From Elmis aenea (lineage: Eukaryota > Arthropoda > Insecta > Coleoptera > Elmidae): DNA of 64,000 bases. Positions 1 to 10,339 of this stretch are shown one piece after another; the first letter of the stretch is position 1; every line of letters begins with the position of its first letter. The DNA is taken from the NCBI GenBank assembly GCA_947652605.1, contig CANTFG010000203.1, positions 20,147 through 84,146 of the forward strand, given 5' to 3'. The notes under the pieces are model-generated. The model was not told the DNA's origin. It saw only the letters and a list, made by a program, of their open reading frames with translations, and did no database searches. The translations under genes and the position numbers were made by a program.

Positions 1-161
1 ATAAAGAATATTTTGTTTATGAATTGTTTTCTTATTTTCATAAATTAGGTACCCTATATTTTTATTCTCTACACTAAAAATAATTAAAATAAAAGCTTGT
101 AAAATAGTATCTAGTAAATCATTTTAATTTTTCAGTGTACCTAAGTATATCAACTATTATA

Positions 162-1111
162 CAGGGTGTTTCGTAAAAAATGCGAAAAAAAATCAGGAGG
201 TGATTCCTTATCAAAAATTAAGGGGGGTCATTTATATAAATTTATTTCCTTAGACGTCTCCTTTCGAAGTTACACCCCCCTAAAAGGGAGTGGTAAAATA
301 GAGGTTTTTATTTTATTTCTCAAATTTGAATAAATATAGGAGAATGATATTTGGTAGATGTTTTATACTAATTAAACGGTTTCCCATAGTAATATTTTTA
401 ATCATCTCCCACCTTCACAGGGGGCTGAAAAGTGCAAGGTGCAACCCCTGTTGGTTGTTTAATCAGAACTATTTGGTGGGTTAAAATTTTGCAATTTAAT
501 TTTTTTTTATGCTTGATTTATTTAGATTTTTTATTTTTTAACTTTTCTCGTAAAACAGCTTTTGAGTAAAAACAAAATAAGTAAACATGCACCATCAAAT
601 ATTCCAATATAAAATGATTAATTTTGGTGGTTTTCAGGGATTGTTTATGTTCATGTTGGGTAGAATTGACAGGTGTAATTCATTTTGCCGTTTTATATTG
701 GAATATTTAATGGTGCATGTTCACTTATATTATTTTTTACTCAAAAACTGTAGGTTTTACGAGAAAAGTTAAAGAATAAAAAAAAATCTAAATAAATCAT
801 GCCTTAAAAAAAATAATTTAAATGGCAAAATTTTAATCCACCAAAAAGTTCTGTTAAAAAAACCAACAGGGGTCACACTTTTCACCCCCCTGTAAAGGTG
901 GGAGATGATTGAAAATATTACTATGGGAAACCTTTTGATTCTCATACATTTATTAAAATTTGAGAAATAAAATAAAAACCTCTATTTTACCACTCCCTTT
1001 TAGGGGGGTGTAACTTCGAAAGGAGAGACGTCTAAGGAAAAAATTGTATATGAAATACACCCTTAATTTTGGATCAGAAATTACCTCCCGCATTTTTTAC
1101 AAAACACCCTG
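162..1111. mobile_element. Foldback MITE, Tc1/mariner-type ends (copy 1)
   Basis: The element opens with CAGGGTGTTTCGTAAAA and closes with its inverse, TTTTACAAAACACCCTG, with TA on each side (160-161 and 1112-1113). The inverted arms run deep: the block around 241-305 reappears inverted around 965-1035. No transposase is visible, so it is non-autonomous. A second member of the family lies at 29501-30312. Ends of this kind with a TA target are known for Tc1/mariner elements; assigning a mobilising transposase is inference. Confidence 0.85.
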
Positions 1112-1435
1112 TATATTTGAAATCAGAAAAAAAAAAGATTTAAAATTTCGGCGTTAACTGTAGTTAGCATTAAAAAAAAACAAGTTTGTCTAAACTGGCT
1201 AATAAAAAATTTATTAATGGCATCAAATTATGTATAAAAAAACTTTAAACAGTCTTTTAAAATCTGTAGTTACAACGGCGGTCTAATATTAAAATAACCA
1301 AAAAAATACTGTTTTGACAATAACTCGCCAATCAGAATTAGTAAAAAATGTTTGTAAATGGTTCTGAATTTGTCTCGAAAAAGTACATGCTTAACTACTT
1401 TTTTTATTATCAATAATTAGCGAGGTACCCATGAC

Positions 1436-2400
1436 CAGCGCTGGGCATTACTTAAGTATTTTTGTACTTCAGTACTTTTTCAAGTACTTTTCTGGTACTT
1501 CAGACTGGTACTGCAGTACATTTTAAAATTAGGTACTTAAGACTTGAATCTCAAGTACTTCGGTGAAATACTGGTACTTATTACTTGTATTAGTACTTCA
1601 GTACCACAAAATTTACTTAAGTCTTTGTAAAATACTGCAGTACAGTGCAAAGTACTTAAGTACTTTTAGTAGACAAAAGTACTTTTTAAGATATTAGGTT
1701 TTATAAGATAGGAACTGTGGTATAAACGTGTTAAAACTTGTCTTTTAAACACAACCCGCATTGGAGTGCATAGAATAGCTACAGTTAAAAAAGTAGTGTG
1801 TGTGTAGTAAACGGACAACAGTTTTATTAAATATTTTATTAAACTCGCCCAAAAATACGCTAAAAATTTTGTTTGGGAAATTAGAAATTAAAAATGCTAT
1901 TAAAGATATTAATACCGAATACTTAGAATAATACTGTTTAATCATGGAACCTCTTGCAGCAACAATTGATCTATTGCAAGGAAAACAGTCAACATACTAC
2001 GGGTGTATTCGGTATACATATATTATCAAGTTTAGTATAACTTTAAGTCAAATTTGAAAAAGTCAAATTTAAAACATACAACAATAATTTTAAATGCTTG
2101 TATTATCAACAGTTTACGTAATTTTTTTTTTTACTATTATAATTTAAATCCAGAAATAAACGACGCAATTGTTGCTACAGTGACATTACCAAAGTTTAAG
2201 ATAAGATGGTTCAGTGCAATAGAAGACAATGTTAACCTAACTAGAAAAGATATTCAAACGATAATAATAAATATCTAGGTACCTACATAACATTTTATTT
2301 TGTTTATGTTTCAAAAATATGTTGTATTTTGTTTGAGATGTGAATATTATATAACATTTGTTTTTTCGCAAGTACCTACTTAGCACTTTCATTTAAAAAT
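1436..2400 (+). mobile_element. Decayed hAT-like element with GTACTT-rich left end
   Basis: The left end starts CAGCGCTGGGCATTACTT and is followed (1441-1690) by a dense run of GTACTT/AAGTAC words, which looks like subterminal transposase-binding repeats. A coding relic with hAT-like motifs follows at 1944-2278. I could not find the matching right terminus or an 8-bp target duplication, so the right boundary is a guess. The short-word repeat and the coding relic lying together is what supports hAT. Confidence 0.5.
1944..2278 (+). pseudogene. hAT transposase relic
   Basis: The frame from the ATG at 1944 reads MEPLAATIDLLQGKQ, which matches the 'P.A.aID.LQGe' region of many insect hAT transposases. 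A second frame (open 2054-2278) carries ATVTLPKFKIRWF, like the 'iA.vshPkFKlrW' block that follows it in the family. The two pieces are in different frames and separated by stops, so this is a dead fragment. Only a small middle part of the roughly 600-residue family length remains; the BED finger, catalytic core and C-terminal dimerisation region are absent. Confidence 0.5.
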
Positions 2401-2979
2401 TAAAATTATATATTTTTTATTATGTACCACTTTTTTATTTGTTGTTTATATAAAAATAAAATGTATATTTCGACATATTATTTTTGTTTGTTTTATATGT
2501 AGGTACTATAGCAGTTCATTCACTTTGTATGTGACCACGGTTAAAATAATAAACTAAACAAAAATTTTAATTTCAATCGAAATTTTACAAATGATAGAAA
2601 ACAATTCTAAATTTTAATCAAAACCCACAATTGTTAAGCCCACTTCTGTTAACGTTTTACCACTTCTCCTCGTCACTAAATCAAACACCTTTTATTTAGT
2701 TCACCTTAACAAGTCCGTTTATTTCTTTAGCCTCGCCGCTACTCTCCTACCTCCGTCTCTCTCTCTCTCCCTCTCTCTCCTAATAACTTTAACAATCGGC
2801 GATCCTGACTGAAGTTCGTCCTCGAACTTACATAACATACGGTACTAAGTTTCTACAAAATCAAATTTAACCTGTCTTCCTTAACTAAAATAATACATCA
2901 CATTTTCTGTAAACTAACCCCTAAATATTTCTTCAAAATAAATCTAGCATACAATAACATATTTATTCTAAATTCTAGT
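2300..2979. other. Gene-free stretch with CT-rich tract
   Basis: No coding or RNA gene is seen. A pyrimidine-rich tract at 2742-2780 reads as a purine run on the minus strand, downstream of the Ty3 pol gene, so it could be that element's polypurine tract. I could not find a matching pair of LTRs flanking the body, so the LTR cannot be delimited. Confidence 0.35.
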
Positions 2980-5900
2980 TTAATTCAATTCATAGTCCTT
3001 GTACTTGGTGGGCATTCGCCTGGGTCGTCGATAGGTTGCCTTTGTTTCAGGTTCTATGGTACAGTCCAGCGTTTCTTCATTCAGACTAGCTTCATTCTTC
3101 TCTTCGCCGGGTTCATCGACTTCCTCGTCCAACTCATCATCTTCTTCATCATTCTCTTCCGTGTCGTTCTTGTATAATTTTAATTGTGATATGTGGGCAG
3201 TTGTAACATACAGTCTTCCTTGTTGGCAGTCTTCTAATTGCGATACCACATAAGTATCATTTGGTAAGACTTTGGTAACGATCAATGGTCCTCTATATTT
3301 AAATTGTGTTTGGGTGCTCTCCCCTGTAGCTGTTTTTCTACACTTCATTAACACTATACTTCCTACCCCCAGTAATTTTCCTTGGGAATGTTTCTTGTCA
3401 AAGTACTTCTCGAATTTCAACTGTTGGTTTGCAATTTGGTGTCGAGCTTCTTCTTGCAGTAAGTTTGGATCTACCCAATTTTCTGTACTTTGGTGCACTA
3501 ATTCTCTTAAGGTACTATCTTCAAAGTATGGTTGATATCCATGTAAGATCTCAAAGGGAGTTTTACGAGTCGTTTCATTTACCGCATTGTTTAGATATCT
3601 TTCCACTAGTTTGTATTTTTTATCCCAATCTCGGTGTTCCAAATCATCTTCCATTGCGGACATTATGACTGGTATTATTGTTCTATTAACTCTCTCTACT
3701 TGTCCATTTGCTCTTGCATGAGCAGTTGAATTTAAAGAATGTCGAATTCCATTTTTATCACAATAATCGTCAAACCCCTGTGATGTGAAACAGCTTCCTC
3801 GATCACTAATTATCACTTTCGGATTACCATAGTCATTGGTAAAGCTCTCCAAAGCATTAATCACGTATTTTGTTTTACAACTCTTCATAGGGTATAACTT
3901 GCAAAACTTTGTTAAATTATCTACTAGCACCATTAAATAGCAATTTCCTCCATGACTTTTTACAAACGGTCCTAAATGATCTATGTGAATTTTGTCAAAG
4001 GGTCTCTTCCCTGTTTCGATTGGATGAAGTTTTCCCGCTATTTTGCCTCCTGGTACTTTTGTTAATAAACATTCAGGGCACATCGCAATATGTCGGTTTA
4101 TGTAACCACGCATATTGGCAAACCAATATCTGTTAGTAATTGCTTGAACCGTTCTTTCAGTTCCAAAATGTCCAGCAAGATCGTGAAATTTTACTGCTAG
4201 TGATTTTCTCATTGACTTTGGAATAACGTATGATTTTCTCTCCTTTCCGCGTATTATTACCTTTCGAAAGAGTCTTCCATTTTCTACTTCGTAATGATCG
4301 GTTTTGCTTTTTTCTTCTGCGGTTCGTTCTTCTCTACGTTTTTTGAATATCTCTATTAGGTTTCGGAGAACCTGGTCTGAGTTTTGGATCATCAAAATTC
4401 TGTCCTCTTCCGTCATGGTCACCATATTCCATCTTTCCTCTACAATTGCTTCATGAGTGTCTTGGTTTGGTTCTTCATATGCAGCCCTACTCAATGCGTC
4501 TGCATGTTCCATTTTCGTTCCCGGTCTATATCGAATCTGCATGTCATACTCTTGCAATAACAATGCCCATCGTGCCACTTGAGGATTGATTGTTTTATTC
4601 GTATTTAAATATACTAATGCTTGACAATCTGTTACTACAGTAAATGTTATTCCCAACAGAAATTGTCGTAAACGATCAATGCTCCATACAATAGCCATTA
4701 GCTCCAGTTTACTCGAGTGTTGCTTCATTTCGGCTTCCGTTGTCTTTTTGCTTACGCAGTAAACTAGATGCAATTTTCCTTCTTCATCTTTCTGCAGTAG
4801 CATTCCTGCTAAACCTGCTGCTGAAGCATCAGTATGTAATTCAGTACCTGCGTTACTATCATATAATCGAAGTACGGGCTCAGAACATAAAGCTAACTTA
4901 ATATCTTCAAAAGCCTTTTCTTGATCATCTCCCCACTTGAAGGGCTGATTGGATCTTGTTAAATCACTTATTGGTTTTGCTCTTACTGCATAGTTTTTAA
5001 CAAATCTTCGAAAAAAACTGCATAATCCCAAAAATTTCTTAACATGCACATTTTTTGGTCTTGCAAAATATTTAATGCAATCCACTTTCCTTTTACCCGG
5101 AGTAATTCCATTCTTGCTGATCTCAAATCCTAAATACTCTACAGATTTCTTCCCAAACACACATTTCTTCAAGTTTATTGTCAATTTGGCCCTTTGGAAT
5201 GCTTCCAATACCTTTCTTAACTTTAACAGCATGTCATTCCAATCCTTACTAGGTAAAAGTACATCGTCCAGAAAGCATCTTGCAAAATTCTTCAATGAGC
5301 CTAATACCATATTCATCAATTTCACGAATTCAAATGGTGCATTAGTTAAACCAAAAATCATCCTGGAAAACTGGTAGGTGCCATCCTGTGTAATAAACGC
5401 AGTTTTCTTTCGACTCTCTTTTTCTAGGGGTACTTGCAAATAACCATGGGCCAAGTCTATGGTAGAAAACATTTCGCTTCCCTTTAGGTCACAAAATAGA
5501 TCATCGGGATTCGGCATTGGAAAACTTTTCTTTTTGGTTTGTGCGTTTAACTTTCTCAGATCACACACCATTCTTGCCTGTCCATCCTTTTTTGGTATTA
5601 ACATCACTGGACTCGCATATTCCGAATCGGTTTCTTCAACAATACCTGCTTGCTTCCATTCTTGAATAATTTGTTCAATATCTGCTCGATCTTTGGCATT
5701 GGTTTTATATGGTTTACATCTAAATGGTTGATTATTGTCTTCTATCTTCATTTCTATTAAATCGGTACACCCTAGTTCACTTAGTTTTAATGCCACACAG
5801 TCCCTATATTCGTTAAGCAGATCAACTAGCTTTGATTTATCTTCCTCATGTACGTCCTGTTCACAATTTAACATTTCTTTGGTTATTTTGGTTTGGGTTA

Positions 5901-6189
5901 CTAATCCTTCCTCATTGACCATATTTCTTACTTCGCCCAGCTTGGTTCCTGCTTCTAGGGTTATATTTTCGTTAGACCAGTTGATGATCGCCACTTCGTG
6001 ACTGCTCGCCTCCAAACTCTCCACATATTGAATCGTATGTTTTTCTACAACGATGTTCTCTTTGGCTGTCAGTGATGTTTTACTTACATGCTCTAACTGT
6101 AGATCTTTAAAGGGTATCTCATTGGCATAGCCTAACTTAAACTGGTTCCCTTTTTTTATGTAAGCAATGTTCGGTGAGTCTAAGAATGT
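2980..6189 (-). CDS. Ty3/gypsy pol: reverse transcriptase, RNase H, integrase
   Basis: Multidomain polyprotein of a Ty3/gypsy LTR retrotransposon that would copy element RNA into DNA and integrate it. The frame is open from the TGA at 6190-6192 to the stop at 2980; the first usable start is at 6024. In order there are an RT with the FLDD active site (CFLDDVLL, usually YLDD), an RNase H with HTDASAAGLAG, an integrase with an H-H-C-C zinc finger (HDLAGHFG ... CPECL), and D,D,E residues in IHIDHLGPF, IISDRGS and NGQVERVNRT. An acidic tail rich in Glu/Asp ends the protein. It lies directly behind gag-PR in the same frame. No env-like ORF follows. The catalytic residues look intact, so the body is fairly young. 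Family assignment is firm; the clade is not. Confidence 0.85.
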   Translation of the reverse strand, partial: TFLDSPNIAYIKKGNQFKLGYANEIPFKDLQLEHVSKTSLTAKENIVVEKHTIQYVESLEASSHEVAIINWSNENITLEAGTKLGEVRNMVNEEGLVTQTKITKEMLNCEQDVHEEDKSKLVDLLNEYRDCVALKLSELGCTDLIEMKIEDNNQPFRCKPYKTNAKDRADIEQIIQEWKQAGIVEETDSEYASPVMLIPKKDGQARMVCDLRKLNAQTKKKSFPMPNPDDLFCDLKGSEMFSTIDLAHGYLQVPLEKESRKKTAFITQDGTYQFSRMIFGLTNAPFEFVKLMNMVLGSLKNFARCFLDDVLLPSKDWNDMLLKLRKVLEAFQRAKLTINLKKCVFGKKSVEYLGFEISKNGITPGKRKVDCIKYFARPKNVHVKKFLGLCSFFRRFVKNYAVRAKPISDLTRSNQPFKWGDDQEKAFEDIKLALCSEPVLRLYDSNAGTELHTDASAAGLAGMLLQKDEEGKLHLVYCVSKKTTEAEMKQHSSKLELMAIVWSIDRLRQFLLGITFTVVTDCQALVYLNTNKTINPQVARWALLLQEYDMQIRYRPGTKMEHADALSRAAYEEPNQDTHEAIVEERWNMVTMTEEDRILMIQNSDQVLRNLIEIFKKRREERTAEEKSKTDHYEVENGRLFRKVIIRGKERKSYVIPKSMRKSLAVKFHDLAGHFGTERTVQAITNRYWFANMRGYINRHIAMCPECLLTKVPGGKIAGKLHPIETGKRPFDKIHIDHLGPFVKSHGGNCYLMVLVDNLTKFCKLYPMKSCKTKYVINALESFTNDYGNPKVIISDRGSCFTSQGFDDYCDKNGIRHSLNSTAHARANGQVERVNRTIIPVIMSAMEDDLEHRDWDKKYKLVERYLNNAVNETTRKTPFEILHGYQPYFEDSTLRELVHQSTENWVDPNLLQEEARHQIANQQLKFEKYFDKKHSQGKLLGVGSIVLMKCRKTATGESTQTQFKYRGPLIVTKVLPNDTYVVSQLEDCQQGRLYVTTAHISQLKLYKNDTEENDEEDDELDEEVDEPGEEKNEASLNEETLDCTIEPETKATYRRPRRMPTKYKDYELN

Positions 6190-7209
6190 TCATCCTAATA
6201 TTATGTCGGTTATTTGGGCATCGTTTGGCACTACAATTAAACTCAAAATGGTTTCAATATCATCAACTTTGATGTGCACGATTGCTTCTTGGTCACACCT
6301 AACTGCATTGTCTAGTGTCCCAAAACCATTTAACTGAACTGCACGATCTAATTTTACAGTTGTTAAGTCCAATAAATTCACTAGTTTGTCTTTAATGGTG
6401 CAAACGCTTGCTCCATTATCCACCAAAGCAATACTTTCAGCATTTGTATTTAACAAAACTTTCTTCATATACTTTAAAATCGATTTATCTTCTTTTGAAT
6501 CTTTCATCGTCATTACATTACTCTTGGCCGTACAATTTTTCGCAAGGTGTTGATCACTTTTACATATATAACAGCATCTCGTTGCAACTCTTGCCTTAGT
6601 GCAATTCCTTGCTATATGTCCATACAGATTACAATTATAGCATTTAATATTGTCTTGAGTTGTCATCTTATCGTTAGTTGGTTTAGCATACCTTTTTGCT
6701 ATGTGACCGGTATCGTTACGGTTGTAACAGGTAACAACTGATCTTTGTTCAACGTCCTTCTTGGGATGTTGTCTCTCCACACTTCTCGATACTGTCGCTT
6801 TCTCTAATGATTCTCTTTCCTTTAGACCTTCATATCTCTTGATTTTTCTCAGAAGTTCTTCAACGTCATCTAGTTCACACAGAGATAATGATTTTGCCAT
6901 CTCTCTGTCGTCTAGGCCATTCAAAATATATTTTATTAGTGACGCATCTTCAATACGACCACGTTGCGCTACTGACTTCATTGTGTACACATACGTTTCG
7001 CAACTCTCGTTAATTGTTTTGTAACGTTTCGTTAACATGAGGTGTATGTCTGCTTGATCGACATGTGATGCAAAACTGTATAACAACTTGTGTTTCAATT
7101 CCTGCCACGAAGTTATATCCTCGAGGACACAATCCATCCATTGTTTAGCAGGACCTTTCATTTTATTTGCTACTTGCACTAGAATAATCGACGGGCTCCA
7201 CCCATACAC
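6190..7209 (-). pseudogene. Ty3/gypsy gag-protease, 5' truncated
   Basis: Capsid/nucleocapsid plus protease part of the same element as the pol to its left. The frame opens after a stop near 7230 and already starts inside capsid (VYGWSPSIILVQVANKM), so the N-terminal part of Gag is missing. Three CCHC knuckles can be seen. The first is damaged (CYNRNDTGHIAKRY lacks two cysteines); the second (CYNCNLYGHIARNC) and third look sound. The retropepsin motif reads LVDNGASV where the family has D-S/T-G. The ORF ends at a TGA (6190-6192) and continues in the same frame into pol, so only this stop separates the two. With the missing 5' end and DNG, I call it inactive. Confidence 0.8.
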
Positions 7210-7231
7210 TTTGGCGACATCTTCTACCCTT

Positions 7232-7615
7232 TTGACCTGTTATATTGTTGTTATAGTGCAACCTTTAAATTCAATTTTATATTTATTTTTCTTAAATTTA
7301 AACTTCTTTTAATTTACATTGTTCAATTATCACGTTACTTCATTATTTCAAAATTTCAGTTAATAGTTTTTTTACTTTGTCATTTCATAGTTCACTGAAC
7401 TAGTTTTTTTGCTTAAGTTGCACTTTGCAATATAACGGTACACGCGCCCGTCGATATTCAGTTACACATAACACATTCTTTAATCAGCATTCACATATTC
7501 AATTTCAACACGATTACTACGACAATTTTATTATTTACAACATCTAGTTTAAGTTATATTTTTCGTTTCATTTATATTATAAATTTTTCGTTTATTAACA
7601 TTTTTCATTAAAATA
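7232..7615. other. AT-rich stretch upstream of the Ty3 body
   Basis: This is where the start of gag, the primer-binding site and the 5' LTR should lie on the minus strand. I see no LTR repeated at both ends and no clear primer-binding site. On the minus strand an acceptor-like TATAACAG directly precedes the open frame. Nothing else is supported. Confidence 0.3.
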
Positions 7616-8253
7616 CAGGGTGTGTAAAAATTGGCGGAAGCGCTACATGTGGCGATGTTCTTCGTAAAATTCTAAGTCGAAAATCTTAATACGAAAATGT
7701 TGTACCATGCTTGTTGTGTCTACAAGGGGTCCTCAAAGTTTGGACATTCAGTCCTTTAAAAAGCGTTATTATTTAATATTTGTTAATGAAAAAGCTGCGA
7801 TTTGGAATAAAAATAAATTTCGAATGGTATTTTTTCCTAGCTATTGTGTTCTTCCTTTCAAAAGTTGGTGTTGAAAATATGTAAATCACTGATTTGAATG
7901 AAAATAATACATATGGCAACATTGTCATAAGCTGTCATCGCTGATTTTCTCGTAATTATTTCTAGTTTGTGTTGGACGATACCTAAAAGTTTGCAGCTAT
8001 GTTTATGAACTGAAGGCGTTTAGTTCGAACAAAAATTGTAAATACTTAAGTAAAAATTGCTGATAAAAAAAATTACAAACAGCGTTTGGCAAACGCAAAT
8101 CAATGTATGCAATGTTGCCATTTTTTTTTTGTCTTTAAATGGTTCCTGAAGCCATAGGAAACATGGTACAACATTTTTGTAAAGATTTTCGACTTGGAAT
8201 TTTACAAAGAGCATCGCCACGTGTAGCGCTTCCGCCAATTTTTACACACCCTG
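7616..8253. mobile_element. MITE with about 95-bp inverted repeats, TA target
   Basis: Starts CAGGGTGTGTAAAAATTGGC and ends with the inverse, flanked by TA at 7614-7615 and 8254-8255. The arms match with few mismatches for about 95 bp (through the GTTGTACCATG word). The inside is non-coding. Non-autonomous Tc1/mariner-type by its ends and target. Confidence 0.85.
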
Positions 8254-9069
8254 TATTTGTAAATAAATATTATGAAGTGATTATTTTTGTTTGATTAAAA
8301 ATTATTTAAATATTTTATAGTTAATACTTACTTTCGATCAAATTAATCACCTCATGAAATTATTTGTACACTTGATGGATTAAAATCTAAACTTTAGATT
8401 ATAACCGTAGCTGTACATTAACTGTTACCAAGCTCATAAAATATTATATGTAAAAGTTGAATTTGTAGTGAAATCTTATCTAGTACAAATATTTTCAATA
8501 AATAATTACTATCTGACAGCTGCGTGTGAGTAAATTAGTGTTTTTAACCTGTGTGCAGCGGCACGTTAATATGCCATGAGCATAAGGTGTGCCGGCGAAA
8601 AATTGCAAATTTGCAAAATTCGGTGCTCATTAATAATTCGAGGAAAAATTGGAAATACGTCAAACGGTATCCAAGAAAATCAGAAAAAAACCGGAACAGC
8701 AAGCAACTTTTTCAGCCTAATCGGATGGTGATCACTATTTTTTTTTTGTCGATTCGTTTTTGTTTTTAACGACGCAATATTTGCTATTTGCATAGCGAAA
8801 TTATATACTTTTTTCTGAATTTATGATGTATCACTCATGGTATTTTACTTGTACATTGATTGTCAAATTTGTAAGATTGTGTTTTGAACAACAACCACTA
8901 TAAATTAGGCAGTCCGGTCGTTTAGTTTATATAGTTACCATGTCAACCAATCAACAAACTAAAAATATTGTAATCCTTTTACTTTTCACTATAATGAATT
9001 CGTATAAATGAACTTCAATAACGAAGAAAAGCTTTCGCCCGCCCGATCTCTCGACCTTAATCCTTAATC
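8254..9069. repeat. Intergenic stretch holding an orphan LTR-like fragment (about 8725-8890)
   Basis: Words such as GATTCGTTTTTGTTTT, CACTCATGGTATTTTAC and AAATTTGTAAGATTGTG occur here on the plus strand. They occur in the same order on the minus strand of the LTR proposed at 13597-13930. The segment therefore looks like a diverged or partial LTR of that family in the opposite orientation. The rest of the stretch shows no gene. Confidence 0.45.
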
Positions 9070-9344
9070 CAGTAGTTTCCAACCTTTTTGTACCTCCGCC
9101 CTTCTTTTTCATAAAAAAAATGTTGCGCCCCCCTCATTTCTCGTAACAATCTAATTTCATAAATACTGTCCAGATATAATAATTATTTAATGGGCTACAA
9201 AACAAATATACCATATTCTGTGTAAATAAAGTCCTTTTTGTTTGTTTATATTCAAAAATAATATTATGGTAACAGCTGTGCGCCCTCCTTGCAACAGTCT
9301 CGCGCCCCCCTAGGGGGGCGCGCCCCACAGCTTGGAAACCACTG
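9070..9344. mobile_element. Short hAT-type MITE
   Basis: Begins CAGTAGTTTCCAACC and ends GGTTTCCAAG in inverse orientation (CTTGGAAACCACTG), with GC-rich subterminal runs around GCGCCCCCCTAGGGGGGCGC. The flanks CCTTAATC and CCTAATCT look like an imperfect 8-bp target duplication. The 'CAGTGGTTCCCAACC' type of end is well known for hAT elements in insects. No coding capacity. Confidence 0.7.
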
Positions 9345-9595
9345 CCTAATCTATAATAGATACTTTATTGTGGGGATATTTAAGAACCAGGACTACAATC
9401 AAAATTATGACACCGTATGTAACCTAAAATTGGGTTTACATTAGTCATGTGAGTGTATCAACGCACATGAATTCATGTGACATGAACGCCAATTGACCGT
9501 CTAAACCTTGTAATTCATGTCAGTTGATCATTTGAATGGAATCATTTCTCAGTTGAAACAAGTTTAACTTTTGCATTCATTTCAATTGTTTCAAA

Positions 9596-9787
9596 ATGGC
9601 GAAAAGTAGATGGTCAGAGGATAAATCTATTAAGTTTCTGACTGTGTATGAAAATTACAAGTGTCTGTGGAATTCAAAAAGCAATGATTATAAAAATAAA
9701 GAATTAACAGCAAGCGCTATACAAAGAATAGTGGGTGATATGCGGGAATTAGGTATTGAACTCTTTAAAGGTATTCCAAGCTTTTAA
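9596..9787 (+). CDS. MADF/Myb-like DNA-binding ORF of the Harbinger relic, truncated
   Basis: A 63-residue ORF starting MAKSRWSEDKSIKFLTVYEN. The W-S-E-D ... F-L-x-x-Y-E-N-Y-x-C-L-W spacing is that of the MADF/Myb-SANT-like domain. In PIF/Harbinger transposons such a protein is the partner that helps carry the transposase to DNA. Full-length partners are several times longer; here the frame stops right after the domain (KGIPSF), where the internal deletion probably begins. It sits inside the inverted repeats and points away from the transposase relic at 9960-10131. Domain call is fairly good; function in this copy is unlikely. Confidence 0.6.
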   Translation: MAKSRWSEDKSIKFLTVYENYKCLWNSKSNDYKNKELTASAIQRIVGDMRELGIELFKGIPSF

Positions 9788-9959
9788 AAGAATCCCCCGA
9801 TACTAATAACGCATAGTTATTTCGAGTTTTACCTGGGCTGAAATAGCCTCACGCATTAATGTGTCTTTTGCGTAATCTTAGGGAAAACTTTTGTTAGATT
9901 ATTAAATTGAATTGGGTTCATTCTAAGTTAATTTTCGTAATTTATCGTATCTTTCTTAT

Positions 9960-10131
9960 TACAATTCGCACAACAGATTTCTAGAGGCACCTTGGGCTTC
10001 TCTACGATGAATCCATTGTTTCACCCATACCCTCTTTTTCGGTCCTTTTTCTTAGGCAATTTCTTTATTAATTTACCAGCTACAATTGTTACAGATTTAA
10101 GAAATGCTTTGTGTACTTCCACTTTCGCCAT
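9960..10131 (-). pseudogene. PIF/Harbinger transposase N-terminal relic
   Basis: On the minus strand an ATG at 10131-10129 opens MAKVEVHKAFLKS and reaches KKKDRKRG. After a frame change the sequence reads VWVKQWIHRREAQGAS RNLL, the conserved 'vWVrpWi.rR...Ga...Ll.EL' opening of Harbinger transposases. The DDE core is missing. It diverges from the MADF ORF on the other strand, as expected for the family. Confidence 0.6.
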
Positions 10132-10339
10132 TTTGAATCATCTAATACAATGCAATTCAAATGAAGCGTGTGTAAACATGCAATTGCTTTCATGTCACAT
10201 GAATTCATGTGAGTTGATCCACTCACATGACTAATGTAAACCCAACTTTTAAGCGATGCTAGTTTCCGAGTTATTCGAAAAATTCCTCAAAGAATAACAG
10301 CACCAGTTATGGGCAGCAACATTAAAAAACGTTTGAGGT

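Larger units (their letters stand above)
9430..10245. mobile_element. Internally deleted PIF/Harbinger element
   Basis: Terminal inverted repeats start TTGGGTTTACATTAGTCATG, and a second inverted block, CACATGAATTCATGTGA, follows just inside. Between them lie a plus-strand MADF-type ORF and a minus-strand transposase N-terminus. That is the divergent two-gene plan of PIF/Harbinger elements. The catalytic part of the transposase is gone. I could not settle the 3-bp target duplication. Confidence 0.7.

Noticed and set aside
8551..8769. 72-residue plus-strand ORF
   Set aside because: Part of it overlaps the orphan LTR-like fragment; no recognisable domain.
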